DNA of 64,000 nt from Clostridia bacterium (GTDB lineage Bacteria > Bacillota > Clostridia > Christensenellales > CAG-138). The notes under the pieces are model-generated. The model was not told where the DNA came from and ran no database searches. It saw nothing but the letters and a program-made list of their open reading frames with translations. This document shows, piece by piece, positions 48,680 to 58,572 of this stretch (the stretch's first letter is position 1; every line of letters starts with the position of its first letter). The DNA lies in assembly GCA_017514685.1 (NCBI GenBank), contig JAFWJN010000032.1:1-64000 (forward strand). Reading direction: 5' to 3'. Both the position numbers and the translations under genes were made by a program.

Positions 48680-50260
48680 GTGAAAAATAAACAACAACCA
48701 CAACGCAATCATAGCGCAAAGCAAGGAAGATTACCAGTGTTTTTTGCAGATATGTTGAATATCTGCGATCCGGTATTGGCATTTGACGAGCTCATGGAGG
48801 AGGTCGACATAAAACGGTACCTTCCGGAACGTCCGTATGGAAAGAAAGGACGGCCGGGGTATAATCGCGTCAACATGCTGAAAACGGTACTGTTCGGATT
48901 CATGGAACATGGATATGCGGCACTGAGAACACTGGACGATGACTGCAAAGTAAATCTGCGGTACATGTATCTGATGGACTGGGAAACACCGAGTTACGGA
49001 GCATTCGGATACTTCATCCGGGAAGAGCTGCAGGGAAGCATGGAAGAAATCTTTCAGGCGGTGAACGCAAGGATCTTTGAAAAAGAGCATGTAGATCTGA
49101 AACACCTGTATATCGACGGAACGAAACTGGAAGCGAACGCGAACAAGTACAGCTGGGTGTGGAGGAAAGGCACGGAGAAAAGCCGGTACAGGCTGTTCGG
49201 AAAGATCACTGCATTATTGGAGCAGATCAACGAAACGCTCGCTCCGACCGGCATGCGGATGGAACCCAACACCGAGTACGCACCGGAATATCTGGACCTG
49301 CTCTCAGAGCGGTACCGGGAAGTTACCAATCTTGACCCAAATACTTTCGTTTCGGGACGCGGACACCACAAGAGCCGGGAGCAGCGCCTTTACGAGCAGC
49401 TGACGGCGTATACGGAAAAGCTGAGAGAATACACAGAAAAGCTGCGCATCTGCGGACCGGAACGGAACAGTTATTCCAGGACAGACCATGACGCGACATT
49501 CATGCGGATGAAACAGGATTATATGGGGAACGACCAGCTGCTTCCTGCGTACAACATCCAGATCGGGGTCACGGATGAGTACATCGCGGTGATGGACGTA
49601 CAGCAATACCGGTCGGACATGGACTGCTTTGTACCGCTCATGGAAAAGTTCCAAAGGCAATACGGCTTCTATCCCGAATACCCGGTAGCGGATGCCGGAT
49701 ATGGTTCTTACAACAATTATTTATACTGCCGGGAACATGGTATGGAATTATACATGAAGTTCCCCATGTACGAGAAAGAGACGAAAGATGAGAAATATGC
49801 TTCCGATCCATACAGAGCAGTCAACTTCCGGACAGATGAAAGCGGGAATCTGATCTGTCCCAACAATCGCAAGATGCAATTCGCGTACCGGGCGGCAGTC
49901 AAAGGCAATCATTACGGACGTCAGGAAGAGGTCTACATCTGTGAAGATTGTACGGATTGTCCGTATGCATCTCAATGTAAGAAAGGTGACGGAAACCGGA
50001 CGGTACGGCTGAATCAGGAACTGACGCAAATCCACAAAGAAGTGCTGGATAACCTGAACTGCATCCACGGAGCATTGCTTCGCCAAAACAGATCCATTCA
50101 AGCCGAGGGCACTTTCGGAATCATGAAGCAGGACCGAAACTACCGACGAACGCGACGAAGAAATCTTGATTTCGTCCGAACCGAGTTATATCTCGTTTCT
50201 ATCGGGCACAACCTTTACAAATACTGCAACAAACTCCAAAAACAACAGATCGCAGCGTAG
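48680..50260 (+). CDS. IS1182-family transposase
   Basis: About 526 residues. LNICDPVLAFDELMEEVDIK, then YLPERPYGKKGRPGYNRVNM, is the DUF772-type N-terminus of IS1182/IS5-group transposases. DLKHLYIDGTKLEANANKYS holds the first catalytic Asp, and Cys pairs in ICEDCTDCPYASQCKK form the zinc-like insert before the C-terminal region (SIQAEGTFGIMKQDRNYRR with the catalytic Glu). The frame is uninterrupted, so the element may be active. The start is uncertain. The ATG at 48662 overlaps a TATAAT (48668-48673), so GTG at 48680 is listed. GTG at 48737 has the best ribosome site (AAGGAAG). Confidence 0.85.
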   Translation: MKNKQQPQRNHSAKQGRLPVFFADMLNICDPVLAFDELMEEVDIKRYLPERPYGKKGRPGYNRVNMLKTVLFGFMEHGYAALRTLDDDCKVNLRYMYLMDWETPSYGAFGYFIREELQGSMEEIFQAVNARIFEKEHVDLKHLYIDGTKLEANANKYSWVWRKGTEKSRYRLFGKITALLEQINETLAPTGMRMEPNTEYAPEYLDLLSERYREVTNLDPNTFVSGRGHHKSREQRLYEQLTAYTEKLREYTEKLRICGPERNSYSRTDHDATFMRMKQDYMGNDQLLPAYNIQIGVTDEYIAVMDVQQYRSDMDCFVPLMEKFQRQYGFYPEYPVADAGYGSYNNYLYCREHGMELYMKFPMYEKETKDEKYASDPYRAVNFRTDESGNLICPNNRKMQFAYRAAVKGNHYGRQEEVYICEDCTDCPYASQCKKGDGNRTVRLNQELTQIHKEVLDNLNCIHGALLRQNRSIQAEGTFGIMKQDRNYRRTRRRNLDFVRTELYLVSIGHNLYKYCNKLQKQQIAA

Positions 50261-50360
50261 CCAAAGGAATCTTCCGGTTCTTGGGGTAGGGGGTACTATA
50301 TTCATTCGCACAAAACTTCACTCTATTACATCGCTCATTCTTTCGTTTCGCAAATGAACA

Positions 50361-50406
50361 GGAGCCGTTAAGATCCTCTTTCGAGTTTCTTAACGGCTCC
50401 TTTTTA
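50361..50406. terminator. Terminator at the right end of the IS
   Basis: GGAGCCGTTAAGA (50361-50373) pairs perfectly with TCTTAACGGCTCC (50388-50400), followed by TTTTTAT. The outer arm overlaps the candidate right terminal repeat. Confidence 0.8.
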
Positions 50407-50532
50407 TGGTAGCGGCGAGGCGGATTCTCTTCAGTACAACATAAAAAAGCAATATCGCGGGCAAATTCAGATATATGAACCCGAACAGAAATAGAGTAGA
50501 ATAAGGTCAGAAGAAGAGACCGGAGGTGTTCC

Positions 50533-52227
50533 ATGTACGCGTCTTTCGAACCCCTGAAAAATGCAGCGCTGATCCATCATTATCTGACACATATGGTCGA
50601 TTCCATGGAGGACAATCTGCCGTACTGGCTGATTCTGCCAAACCGGAAACCAGCGGAAGCTGCGCATTGTCGTGTGGATGACGCGGAACTGGCCGGTTCC
50701 TGGTATGAGGGCCTTCTGTCGGCCATGCAGATGCTAGGGACAAAGGAGGGAGCGCATGTTTTAGCTTCCTTTCGCAGACACCTGATGCAGTCCTGGGGAG
50801 AGAACGGACTCCGGTACTGCAAACAATATCCATGGACACATACCATTCATGCTTCTTTCCATGAAATGGGATATATCCTTTCTGCTCTGAACGCGCTTTT
50901 GGAACATGACCCTAGTGACGGGGAGGCGGCTGAAAGGGCAGAAGGACTGGTGCATGGAATGCGGAATCTTGTGATCGAACGGAAGGTCAGAACGTTCTGG
51001 TCCGGAGACTTTGAGGAACCGGAACCCGTTTTTGAGTTCCCAAACGATGTATATCTTCCGGACAGGGGATTTGACCTGTCGCGCCACTCGGGACGGGGCG
51101 AGTCCTGCATCCGAAATGCCGTGATCCTGGAGCCCCTTGTCCGGTACTATGAGCGGACTCAGGATCCGGTTGCGCTGGATCTTGCGAAGGGGATCGCCAA
51201 CCATCTTCTAGGTGTTTCACGCTACTTCAATTACAAAATGGAATACTTCGGACATGTCCATTCAGCCATTTGGTTTGCCTGGGGACTTGCCAAACTCGGA
51301 AGAGTGACCGAAGAAACGCGCTATACGGAAAAAGCAAAAGCCATCTATGATTATACGCGATCCATTTCCTCTTCTTTCGGCTGGGTGCCGGAATACGCGC
51401 AGTGGCATCCTCTTTCCGAAGAGCACTGTGAAACCTGCTGCATCCGGGATATGATCCTGTGCGCACTCGAACTGATTCGGTGCGGATATCCCGATTACTG
51501 GGAAGACGTGAACCAGTTTTCACGGAATCAGCTTGTGGAGAATCAGGTGCGCTATACCGGGTACGTTGTCTGTGACAACAGCCGTCCGGACGGCAACGGC
51601 ATTACCTATCATGAGATCGGGCAGAGAATGCTCGGTGGTTTTACGGGCGGGAGCGAGCCGAATACGATCTCGCTGGACCGGTTTCGTTCCGTTGCGGGAT
51701 GCTGCGCCGGAACAGCTCCGACAGCGCTTAAAGCTGTCTGGGATCATGTGCTGACGACAGAAAACGGAGTTCACATCATCAATATTCCCTGTGATAAGGA
51801 AGATGATCTGTGCAGCCTGAAGTCTCTTTTGCCCAATGAGGGAACGATTCTTCTGACGGCAAAAGAAGACGGTATTTTCGGAGTCAGGATCTATGAATGG
51901 ATGAATGAAATGAAGCATACGGTAAACGGGTTACCGGTATCACCGAAGAAGAAAGGACGGATTTTACAGCTGGCGCTGAAAAAAGGCGATCAATGGATCA
52001 TATCATTCCCGCTGGAAACCCGGTGTGTTATGGAAACGGTAAGAGGGATGGACTATCAGGTACTGTACCGGGGATGCGATGTGATCGATCTGCTGCCTCA
52101 TGGAGGTCATATCCGGCTTTATCAGAGAGATCTGTCAGTCGAACCGTTTCTTCCGAAGCCGGAAGATGTTCATGAATCTGGGGCATCCAACTATGGACCG
52201 ACACAGCAGAAAACATCAGATCAATAA
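50533..52227 (+). CDS. GH127-like (DUF1680-type) glycoside hydrolase
   Basis: A 564-residue protein with the look of an (alpha/alpha)6 barrel: many helical repeats rich in aromatic residues and Gly. EEHCETCCIRDMILCALELI at about 295-315 resembles the Glu and Cys cluster that binds zinc and forms the nucleophile in GH127 beta-L-arabinofuranosidases; a further Cys pair is in GCCAGTAPT. There is no signal peptide, so it is intracellular. GGAGGTGTTCC precedes the ATG. It is convergent with the GH2 gene. Assignment to GH127 rather than a related unsaturated-uronyl hydrolase family is moderate. Confidence 0.6.
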   Translation: MYASFEPLKNAALIHHYLTHMVDSMEDNLPYWLILPNRKPAEAAHCRVDDAELAGSWYEGLLSAMQMLGTKEGAHVLASFRRHLMQSWGENGLRYCKQYPWTHTIHASFHEMGYILSALNALLEHDPSDGEAAERAEGLVHGMRNLVIERKVRTFWSGDFEEPEPVFEFPNDVYLPDRGFDLSRHSGRGESCIRNAVILEPLVRYYERTQDPVALDLAKGIANHLLGVSRYFNYKMEYFGHVHSAIWFAWGLAKLGRVTEETRYTEKAKAIYDYTRSISSSFGWVPEYAQWHPLSEEHCETCCIRDMILCALELIRCGYPDYWEDVNQFSRNQLVENQVRYTGYVVCDNSRPDGNGITYHEIGQRMLGGFTGGSEPNTISLDRFRSVAGCCAGTAPTALKAVWDHVLTTENGVHIINIPCDKEDDLCSLKSLLPNEGTILLTAKEDGIFGVRIYEWMNEMKHTVNGLPVSPKKKGRILQLALKKGDQWIISFPLETRCVMETVRGMDYQVLYRGCDVIDLLPHGGHIRLYQRDLSVEPFLPKPEDVHESGASNYGPTQQKTSDQ

Positions 52228-52250
52228 TCGTCGAAGCTTAGCATGAAGCG

Positions 52251-52295
52251 AACACCTCCAAAGGAAGGCGATCCTTTGGAGGTGTTTTCTGTTTT
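52251..52295. terminator. 15-bp bidirectional terminator between convergent hydrolase genes
   Basis: AACACCTCCAAAGGA (52251-52265) pairs perfectly with TCCTTTGGAGGTGTT (52272-52286) around a 6-base loop, followed by TTCTGTTTTG. It is 24 bases past the GH127-like stop and just beyond the GH2 stop. Confidence 0.85.
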
Positions 52296-52304
52296 GTAAT
52301 CGCA

Positions 52305-55300
52305 TTACTCTATGTTCCAGGCCGTTACAGTGAAGCGGCAGTCGCCTGCAAGTTTTTCAGGAGCATATTCAGCTTCTATGATCCTTGTCTCATGAGGCAT
52401 AAGGAGAAGATAATTATCGCTGAAAAAGACAGGGAGTATGTCAGCCTGATCCTGATCCAGAAAACGGATCCGGGTATTCAGAGAAGGGTAATCGCCGTTT
52501 TGAATCAGCAGCTTTGTCCGGATCAGGTTTCGTCCGTTCTGTCTGCTTTTCACCTCGCTGCTTTCCAGCGTCCGGATGGAGAGTCTGGTTTTCGGAATGC
52601 TTCGAAGCATTCTGTAATTTTGATATTCTTTCCGGTTGTGCCAGTACGTGTTCTGTCCCAGGACTTTGGAATCCTGATCTGACAGAGTCAGACGGAGGAA
52701 CAGTACATCGGTATCCGAAACGGAAAAATCAACCGTTCCGACCGAAATGCCGTAGGCGTCTTTTGAAAGATCCTGAATCTTATGCTCTTTTTTCCAAACC
52801 AATTGTCCGTACAAGTTGAAGATTTCTTCGGTAACGGTCAGATTTGTATAGGAATCCGGAGTCGCGTTTGCCAGGAGAACTGTATCCTTTCTGGGATCAA
52901 AGAACGCGCGTACAGGCTGATTGCCGGCTTTCGCACCGAAATAGCCACCGTTCGTGTATAGATAATAATCATAGGTCTGCCACATGAAGGAAGGCCAGGA
53001 GGACTGACTCATCCACATGAGAAGACCGTTTGACAGCCTTGCGGACAGCGCTTCAAACATTCCTCTGTGATGATCGTAATTGATCAGCTGGGCAGCCTGG
53101 AAGAAATCCTCGACAGCCCAGGCTTTACCGGCATCCATACACATTTTGTTGATCGCCTTCTGATAATCCTGATAGACAGGATCATCTGCATCCGGCGTCC
53201 AATCCTTGATGTGATCCACCGGAACGGTGAAATCACCTCCCAGATAATTCTGAAGAGCCTCCATATAGGTATTGGCGGGACCGTTTGCATGATAGGTCCA
53301 GTCATGGAGCGCCCAGGTCTCGCTGATCGGCCAGAGATGCTCCGGACGTACAAACTTGCGCACGGATTCAAGTTCGGGTACATTGGGAATGCCACGTTCC
53401 GAGCGCAGGGCGAGAGAAGTCACATCGTTGAAATACTGTTTGATTCCATACTCTGCTCCGGCTTTCGCCAGCGAATAGCCACCACCGGAACTGACAGGCT
53501 CTGCCGAGGAATTCGGGAAATAGATTCTTGTCCCATCCAGTTGTTCAGTAAGGAGCCTGAGTCCCTGTTCAATCTGCTCCGGAGGATATCCTTCGTTTCT
53601 GCCACAGTAGAAAGCAAGCGCAGGGTGAGAGCGTACCTTCCGGATTTTATCTGCTGCGTTCTGAAGGAACATGTCGGAATCTTTCGGCGGAGGTCCATCC
53701 CAGGGATTTGCGAGCCAGAAATCATCCCAGATGAGAATCCCATACCGGTCACAGGCATCGTAAAAGGCAGGATGGTCTGTCATGCCGACCCAGTTCCGAA
53801 TCATGGTCATATTGGCATCGGCATGCAGACGGATCTTATCGTAATAGACATCGGTCGTATCTCGTTTGAGACCGTCGTCCATTCCCCAGTTTCCCCCCTT
53901 TGCAACGATACGCTCTCCGTTGCAGTAAAGGGTAAGCATCTTGTTTTCAATCGGATAATCAAAGCGCCGGACACCGAATTGGAATATTTTACTGTCTATG
54001 GTTCTGCCGTTTACCGAAAGCTCCAGTTCGCAGGTGTACAAATATTGTTCTCCGTAGGTGTTGGGCAACCAGAGCTTTGGATGATCCAAAGACAGGGAAA
54101 CAGACGCTGCCGACAGAGCATCTACCGGAAGGTTTTTCTTCTCGGAAAACACCGGACCATCCGGAAGAATTCGTCCGGAAAGGGTAATGTCAACCGGTGC
54201 TCCACTGTCATTTCTGATGTCTGTATGCAGAACTAAATTTGCATGTTCCTTATTGAGAACATATTCATGCTGCGTTGTCTGTTCCAGCAGCTTGTCCGAA
54301 TCTCCATATACTTGGATTTCTTTGATGATTGTATCGACCGGATATCCATTCAGTTCACGCTGCTTAAGAACCGTAAAACGGAGGAAGCGAACTAATTGCG
54401 GCTGCACAAAAGAGTGGGTTCCGGCTTCGGGACCGAAAAACGAAGGATCCAGATTCACGTATGCGGTTGCTCCGGGAAGGGTATCGGAAAACGTGTGACC
54501 TGAATAGGCAGAAGTACCGGCACTTTCCTGCGCCTGCTGCCAGTATTCTCTGTGAACCTGTACCTGACCGCCAGGAAACGCGTCCAGGTTGCAGAAGGTA
54601 ATACCGTCTTTTGATACTTCCAGAGAAAACTGTTCTGCAAAGCGGGATTCATAATCGGCAGAGCGTCCGCACGCTTCCGTGCCCCAGAGCAAAACGACGC
54701 TGCTGATCGGGACAGGAGAGCCGAAATCAACTGTAAAACAGTCGCCTTCTTTTCCATGCCAGTCATGAATTGCTCCGGGATGTTCGTCTGTTTTAACGGA
54801 TGACCGGAGCATCAGGTTTTCAGGAGGGTTCACAATGCTTTCTGAAATCAGTTCCAGCTTGGTTTCCATCCATGGGTCGCACAGTTGAAGATCTTCACAG
54901 AAATGCAGGGAAACATCTCCTAAAATGCCGGTGTTCCGGCCACGGATCGTCGGAAGCCAGTCCCAACCGATTGATGCGTGGAGAGTCGGATTATCTGCTC
55001 CAAGAAGACCACCGTTCGGTCCGGGTCCGTATGCAAGTCCCTGCGTTGTGACAACACCTGGAGAATCATTGCAAAGAATCCGGACAGCAAGGATGTTTTC
55101 TTTCTCATATGAGATGACGCCGGTTACATCAAACTGCGCGCGGATAAAGGAACCTTCGATGGAATGCGCTCGTCCGGAAATTGGATTAGGAAGATATGTG
55201 CCATTCAGATAAACGTCGGCTTTCCAGTTGATCTTTTCAAACTCTAAAAGCACTCGTTTCTTATTCTGCTGCTTGATTCGGAATGACTTCCGATACCAGA

Positions 55301-55988
55301 AATCTGCTGTAAAGTATTCTTCGGAGATTTGGAACTGGTCATCATCGAAGAAAGGATCGGGGATGGCGCCGGCGAGCAGAAACGAGTAAAGGACAGTACT
55401 GGGTACAATAGCAGGAAGCCATATTTGCCGATCTTTTTCTTCAAACTTGCTTTTTATAGAAAGTGCAGAGAGAGAACATCCGTTTTCTGTCAACTCGGAG
55501 GCACGGATGACTTTCCAATCTTTTCCGGATAATGAAAGGCTGTTATCAGACGACAACTCGTTTTCTAAAATATCATCAGGAAAAGATTCTGGCTGAACAG
55601 ATTCGTTTTCACCGTAAATGTGAACCTGATATATGATAATTTGCTTTCCAGGAGATGTGTGCATCACGAGCCGGACAAAACGACCGGATGCAGGAGAATT
55701 GATTCGACTAGTTTCAGAATGAGAAATAACTGATTCAACAGCCTTCAGCCACTTTTTTCTATCATCTGAAACTTCTACCATAACAGAGCAGGCACGCGAT
55801 TCACCCCACTGGATATCGATTTTTTGGATATTTGAGAATGTGCCGAGATCAAAAAGAAGCCACTCCGTTTCCAATCCACTGCTGATCCATGGAATCGGGG
55901 TAGGAACCGTGACCAGATGACCGGTATGATCATAGTCTGCTGAGCTTGAGTGATAAACTGCTCGGAATAAAGAAAGATCTTTTACCAT
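52305..55988 (-). CDS. Large GH2 glycoside hydrolase (exo-glucosaminidase/mannosidase type) with discoidin-like modules
   Basis: A 1,227-residue cytoplasmic enzyme. Residues 1-140 form an F5/8-type discoidin-like domain (WLLFDLGTFSNIQKIDIQWG). The GH2 sugar-binding domain follows (VPSTVLYSFLLAGAIPDPFF), then an inserted second discoidin-like stretch about 390-560 (FTVDFGSPVPISSVVLLWG), then the immunoglobulin-like and TIM-barrel domains. CGRNEG carries the acid/base Glu, and WPISETWALHDW may hold the nucleophile. The pattern fits CsxA exo-beta-glucosaminidases and beta-mannosidases rather than galactosidases. The ATG at 55986-55988 has AAAAGGTGAAACAG before it. The 244-base gap upstream shows no further gene. 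Confidence 0.8.
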   Translation of the reverse strand: MVKDLSLFRAVYHSSSADYDHTGHLVTVPTPIPWISSGLETEWLLFDLGTFSNIQKIDIQWGESRACSVMVEVSDDRKKWLKAVESVISHSETSRINSPASGRFVRLVMHTSPGKQIIIYQVHIYGENESVQPESFPDDILENELSSDNSLSLSGKDWKVIRASELTENGCSLSALSIKSKFEEKDRQIWLPAIVPSTVLYSFLLAGAIPDPFFDDDQFQISEEYFTADFWYRKSFRIKQQNKKRVLLEFEKINWKADVYLNGTYLPNPISGRAHSIEGSFIRAQFDVTGVISYEKENILAVRILCNDSPGVVTTQGLAYGPGPNGGLLGADNPTLHASIGWDWLPTIRGRNTGILGDVSLHFCEDLQLCDPWMETKLELISESIVNPPENLMLRSSVKTDEHPGAIHDWHGKEGDCFTVDFGSPVPISSVVLLWGTEACGRSADYESRFAEQFSLEVSKDGITFCNLDAFPGGQVQVHREYWQQAQESAGTSAYSGHTFSDTLPGATAYVNLDPSFFGPEAGTHSFVQPQLVRFLRFTVLKQRELNGYPVDTIIKEIQVYGDSDKLLEQTTQHEYVLNKEHANLVLHTDIRNDSGAPVDITLSGRILPDGPVFSEKKNLPVDALSAASVSLSLDHPKLWLPNTYGEQYLYTCELELSVNGRTIDSKIFQFGVRRFDYPIENKMLTLYCNGERIVAKGGNWGMDDGLKRDTTDVYYDKIRLHADANMTMIRNWVGMTDHPAFYDACDRYGILIWDDFWLANPWDGPPPKDSDMFLQNAADKIRKVRSHPALAFYCGRNEGYPPEQIEQGLRLLTEQLDGTRIYFPNSSAEPVSSGGGYSLAKAGAEYGIKQYFNDVTSLALRSERGIPNVPELESVRKFVRPEHLWPISETWALHDWTYHANGPANTYMEALQNYLGGDFTVPVDHIKDWTPDADDPVYQDYQKAINKMCMDAGKAWAVEDFFQAAQLINYDHHRGMFEALSARLSNGLLMWMSQSSWPSFMWQTYDYYLYTNGGYFGAKAGNQPVRAFFDPRKDTVLLANATPDSYTNLTVTEEIFNLYGQLVWKKEHKIQDLSKDAYGISVGTVDFSVSDTDVLFLRLTLSDQDSKVLGQNTYWHNRKEYQNYRMLRSIPKTRLSIRTLESSEVKSRQNGRNLIRTKLLIQNGDYPSLNTRIRFLDQDQADILPVFFSDNYLLLMPHETRIIEAEYAPEKLAGDCRFTVTAWNIE

Positions 55989-56232
55989 CTGTTTCACCTT
56001 TTATATGATAAAACTTTACGATAGAATATTGTGTTGATTTGTTCAGCTTCGCAAAATGGATAATAGCAGTTCCTATTCGAAATACACCCATCTATAATGT
56101 AAAGAAAAACAGAATCAATTTGAATAGCTTTATTTGCTTTTTGCTTTATCTATAAATGCTGTAAAAGACTGAGAAACAGGGAAAGCGAGAAAAGGTTCAG
56201 TTGTCGGTGCTGACAGAAAGAAAAACGCCGGA

Positions 56233-56877
56233 TCAGAGATCCAGCATCAGTGTCAGCTTGGAAAGAAGTGTTTTCCGTATCAGCGAACAGGTCTTTTTAT
56301 CATAGGCAGACCTGCCGAGCTGTTCCAGAATACCCGGTTTATGATAGAAGAAGAACAGCTGCTCCCCGATGATCGAATAAGCGAGTACGATCGCCTCATT
56401 TTCTGTCAGGGAAGGTTTGATTCGCATCAGAAGACTGACCATAGGACGCACAGTCGTGGTTCCGAGAAGGTCCCCTCCGACATGCGGGGCATCCTCTGAG
56501 GAACGCATCTGAAAGAACAGACGAAGCTGCTTTTCGTTATCCGGGTTAAAAACAAAATCAAAATGCTTATTCGCCAGAAGGAGGATAAGTTTTTTTGCTT
56601 TATCGGGATCGATCGGCTCGTGTGAAAGTTCGGACTGGATCTCTGCGGAATCTTTCAGAAAATAATCATGGAAAGCTTTGGTCGCTTTCTGGACGACGTG
56701 AAGGTACAGGTTTTCTTTGCTTTCAAAATAATATGGAATTGCGGAAAGAGAAACGTCTGCCTGCGTGGCAATCATACGGACTGTAGTGGCGGCATATCCG
56801 ATTTTCCCGAAAAGGTCAAGAGCGGCGTCAAGGATCCTTTGCTTTGCGTATTCTGAATTCAGCATGATTCTATCCAT
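56233..56877 (-). CDS. TetR-family transcriptional regulator
   Basis: About 214 residues. The N-terminal helix-turn-helix reads RILDAALDLFGKIGYAATTV followed by IATQADVSLSAIPYYFESKE, a typical TetR DNA-binding domain. The C-terminal ligand domain is not recognised. It is divergent from the SLC13-type transporter cluster and probably represses it. Two starts are possible: ATG 56875-56877 and ATG 56863-56865; the second has GGATGG about 8 bases upstream. Confidence 0.85.
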   Translation of the reverse strand: MDRIMLNSEYAKQRILDAALDLFGKIGYAATTVRMIATQADVSLSAIPYYFESKENLYLHVVQKATKAFHDYFLKDSAEIQSELSHEPIDPDKAKKLILLLANKHFDFVFNPDNEKQLRLFFQMRSSEDAPHVGGDLLGTTTVRPMVSLLMRIKPSLTENEAIVLAYSIIGEQLFFFYHKPGILEQLGRSAYDKKTCSLIRKTLLSKLTLMLDL

Positions 56878-57032
56878 CCGTTTCAATCATTCTGTTACAT
56901 TATAGGGTTTATTTAAAAACCCTGTCAATACCAACATCAAAAATCCGGATCTCATATAATATCTGCAAAAATCAATCATTAAGCACCTCGTTGAACATTT
57001 TCCAAAGCGACGTAAAATGTCGATCCTACCAC

Positions 57033-57061
57033 TTGACAATTTCTTTGGCCTGTATTAGTAT
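57033..57061 (+). promoter_or_regulatory. Promoter for the SLC13-MtnA-ECF cluster
   Basis: TTGACA (57033-57038), 17 bases, TAGTAT (57056-57061), about 75 bases before the ATG at 57138, in the divergent gap with the TetR gene. Confidence 0.6.
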
Positions 57062-57137
57062 TAAAATATCTCAAGTAGAACAACTGTACTAAATTATAAC
57101 ATATGTACTAACATTTTTCAAGTGGAAGTGTGAAAGC

Positions 57138-58550
57138 ATGAAACAGCGTTGGCACGAAATGGTTTATGTCTTGTTTGTGCTTGCGGGGGCAGCAGTTGTA
57201 TTGCTGCGGCCATTTTCACCTGCACTTGATTCTTTGGGGCATTACGCTCTTGCGGGAATGATCCTTACAACCGGGCTCTGGGTTTTAGAGCCTTTTCATA
57301 TTTCGGTCGGCGTCGGTTCCTGCCTTCTGTTTGCGAGTATGCTAGCAGTCGGCGTGCCGGCGCGCGTTGTTTTTTCAGGGTTCACTCAGTCTGCTGTCTG
57401 GACGATGATTCCTGCCTTGTTCTTCGGATATGCGCTGAAAAAAACAGGACTCGGAAAAAGGATCGCTTTCCGGCTGCTCCGGTGCCTGCCGAAGGTAACC
57501 TACCTTTCTTTGATCGTTGCTTGGGTCCTGATCGGGATCATTCTTTCCATTCTGACGCCTTCCATTACGGTGCGTATCGTCATTGCGATGCCTCTTGCAA
57601 AGAACTGTGTTGATCTGTGCGGCTTTGAGAAGGATTCCAAAGAGCGTTCTTTCCTTCTTTTGACTGCCTGGGCGATGATGGTGATCCCCGGGATCGGCTG
57701 GTCAACAGGTTCGCTGCTTGGACCGGTACTGACCGGTATTTTCGGATCGGTGGAAGGGATTCCGGAGGTATCGTTTACAGACTGGTTCCGTTCGGCTTTT
57801 CTGCCGACCTGCATTGTTACGGTGCTGATCCTTGTGCTGAGCAGGGCGCTTTTGAAACCTTCCGGAAAGATCATGATCAAAAAAGAGGTCTTTACGGAAG
57901 CGTACCGTTCCCTCCAACCGATGCAGAAAGAGGAGAAACTGACGCTTTGGATCCTTCTGATCTGCTTTGCCTTCCTGGCAACAGGAATGCTTCACGGGAT
58001 TCCGGATGCAGCGCTGTGCCTGTTTGCACTGCTCCTTCTGTTTGCTCTCGGAGTGCTTGACCGGCAGGACATCGGAAAAGGCATCTCCTGGGATATCGTG
58101 CTGTTTGTGGGAGCGTCCATGAGCATAGGGGAGATCTTTTCCTACACCGGCGTTTCGGGCTGGCTCTCCGGCTGGTTCCAGACGATTTTTGCCCTGATTC
58201 CAAGCGCTGAGCTGCTGCTCCTGCTGCTTTTGGTATTTCTGTTTGCGTTCCGGTTCGTTGATGTTGCTCTGCTGACGCCGACGATCGTGATTCTGGCACC
58301 ATCAATCCCTGCCTTATGGCAGACACACGGGATCCATCCGTATGTCTGGATCCCGGTCTTCTCGTTCGCGATCTGCGCCTTTTTTGCCCGTTATCAGAAT
58401 ATGTTTCTGCTGATCGGAGAAACGACACTGGGAAAGGAAGGGTGGACCGTGCAGTACCGGATACGGTACGCGCTGATCTATTTTGCAGCGTGCGTGATCG
58501 CGGTAGCGGTTTCGATTCCTTACTGGAGAGCCATCGGATGGATCGCATAG
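57138..58550 (+). CDS. SLC13/DASS-type anion permease
   Basis: A 470-residue membrane protein with about 11-12 hydrophobic helices. ILTPSITVRIVIAMPLAKN about 145-165 matches the first S-N-T-like signature region of the divalent anion:sodium symporter (ArsB/NhaD superfamily) group, and LLTPTIVILAPSIPAL about 370-385 is its inverted-repeat counterpart. Such proteins carry di- or tricarboxylates, sulfate or sulfonates. GGAAGTGTGAAAGC precedes the ATG. First gene of a rightward cluster ending with MTAP; it could import a precursor or export an acid end-product. Confidence 0.75.
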   Translation: MKQRWHEMVYVLFVLAGAAVVLLRPFSPALDSLGHYALAGMILTTGLWVLEPFHISVGVGSCLLFASMLAVGVPARVVFSGFTQSAVWTMIPALFFGYALKKTGLGKRIAFRLLRCLPKVTYLSLIVAWVLIGIILSILTPSITVRIVIAMPLAKNCVDLCGFEKDSKERSFLLLTAWAMMVIPGIGWSTGSLLGPVLTGIFGSVEGIPEVSFTDWFRSAFLPTCIVTVLILVLSRALLKPSGKIMIKKEVFTEAYRSLQPMQKEEKLTLWILLICFAFLATGMLHGIPDAALCLFALLLLFALGVLDRQDIGKGISWDIVLFVGASMSIGEIFSYTGVSGWLSGWFQTIFALIPSAELLLLLLLVFLFAFRFVDVALLTPTIVILAPSIPALWQTHGIHPYVWIPVFSFAICAFFARYQNMFLLIGETTLGKEGWTVQYRIRYALIYFAACVIAVAVSIPYWRAIGWIA

Positions 58551-58572
58551 CCGATCGGAAAGGATGATAACT

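Larger units (their letters stand above)
48588..50407 (+). mobile_element. IS1182-family insertion sequence (candidate ends)
   Basis: About 1.8 kb holding one transposase gene. The left sequence ATAAAAAGGGGCTATGAAAA (from 48588) and the reverse complement of the right end, ATAAAAAGGAGCCGTTAAGA (up to 50407), match at about 17 of the first 22 positions, giving candidate terminal inverted repeats. Strong hairpins lie just inside both ends. No clear target duplication was seen, so the limits are tentative. Confidence 0.5.

Noticed and set aside
50533-52227. GH88/GH105 unsaturated glucuronyl hydrolase
   Set aside because: The Glu/Cys cluster EEHCETCC fits GH127/DUF1680 better, and the paired Asp motifs of GH88/GH105 were not found.
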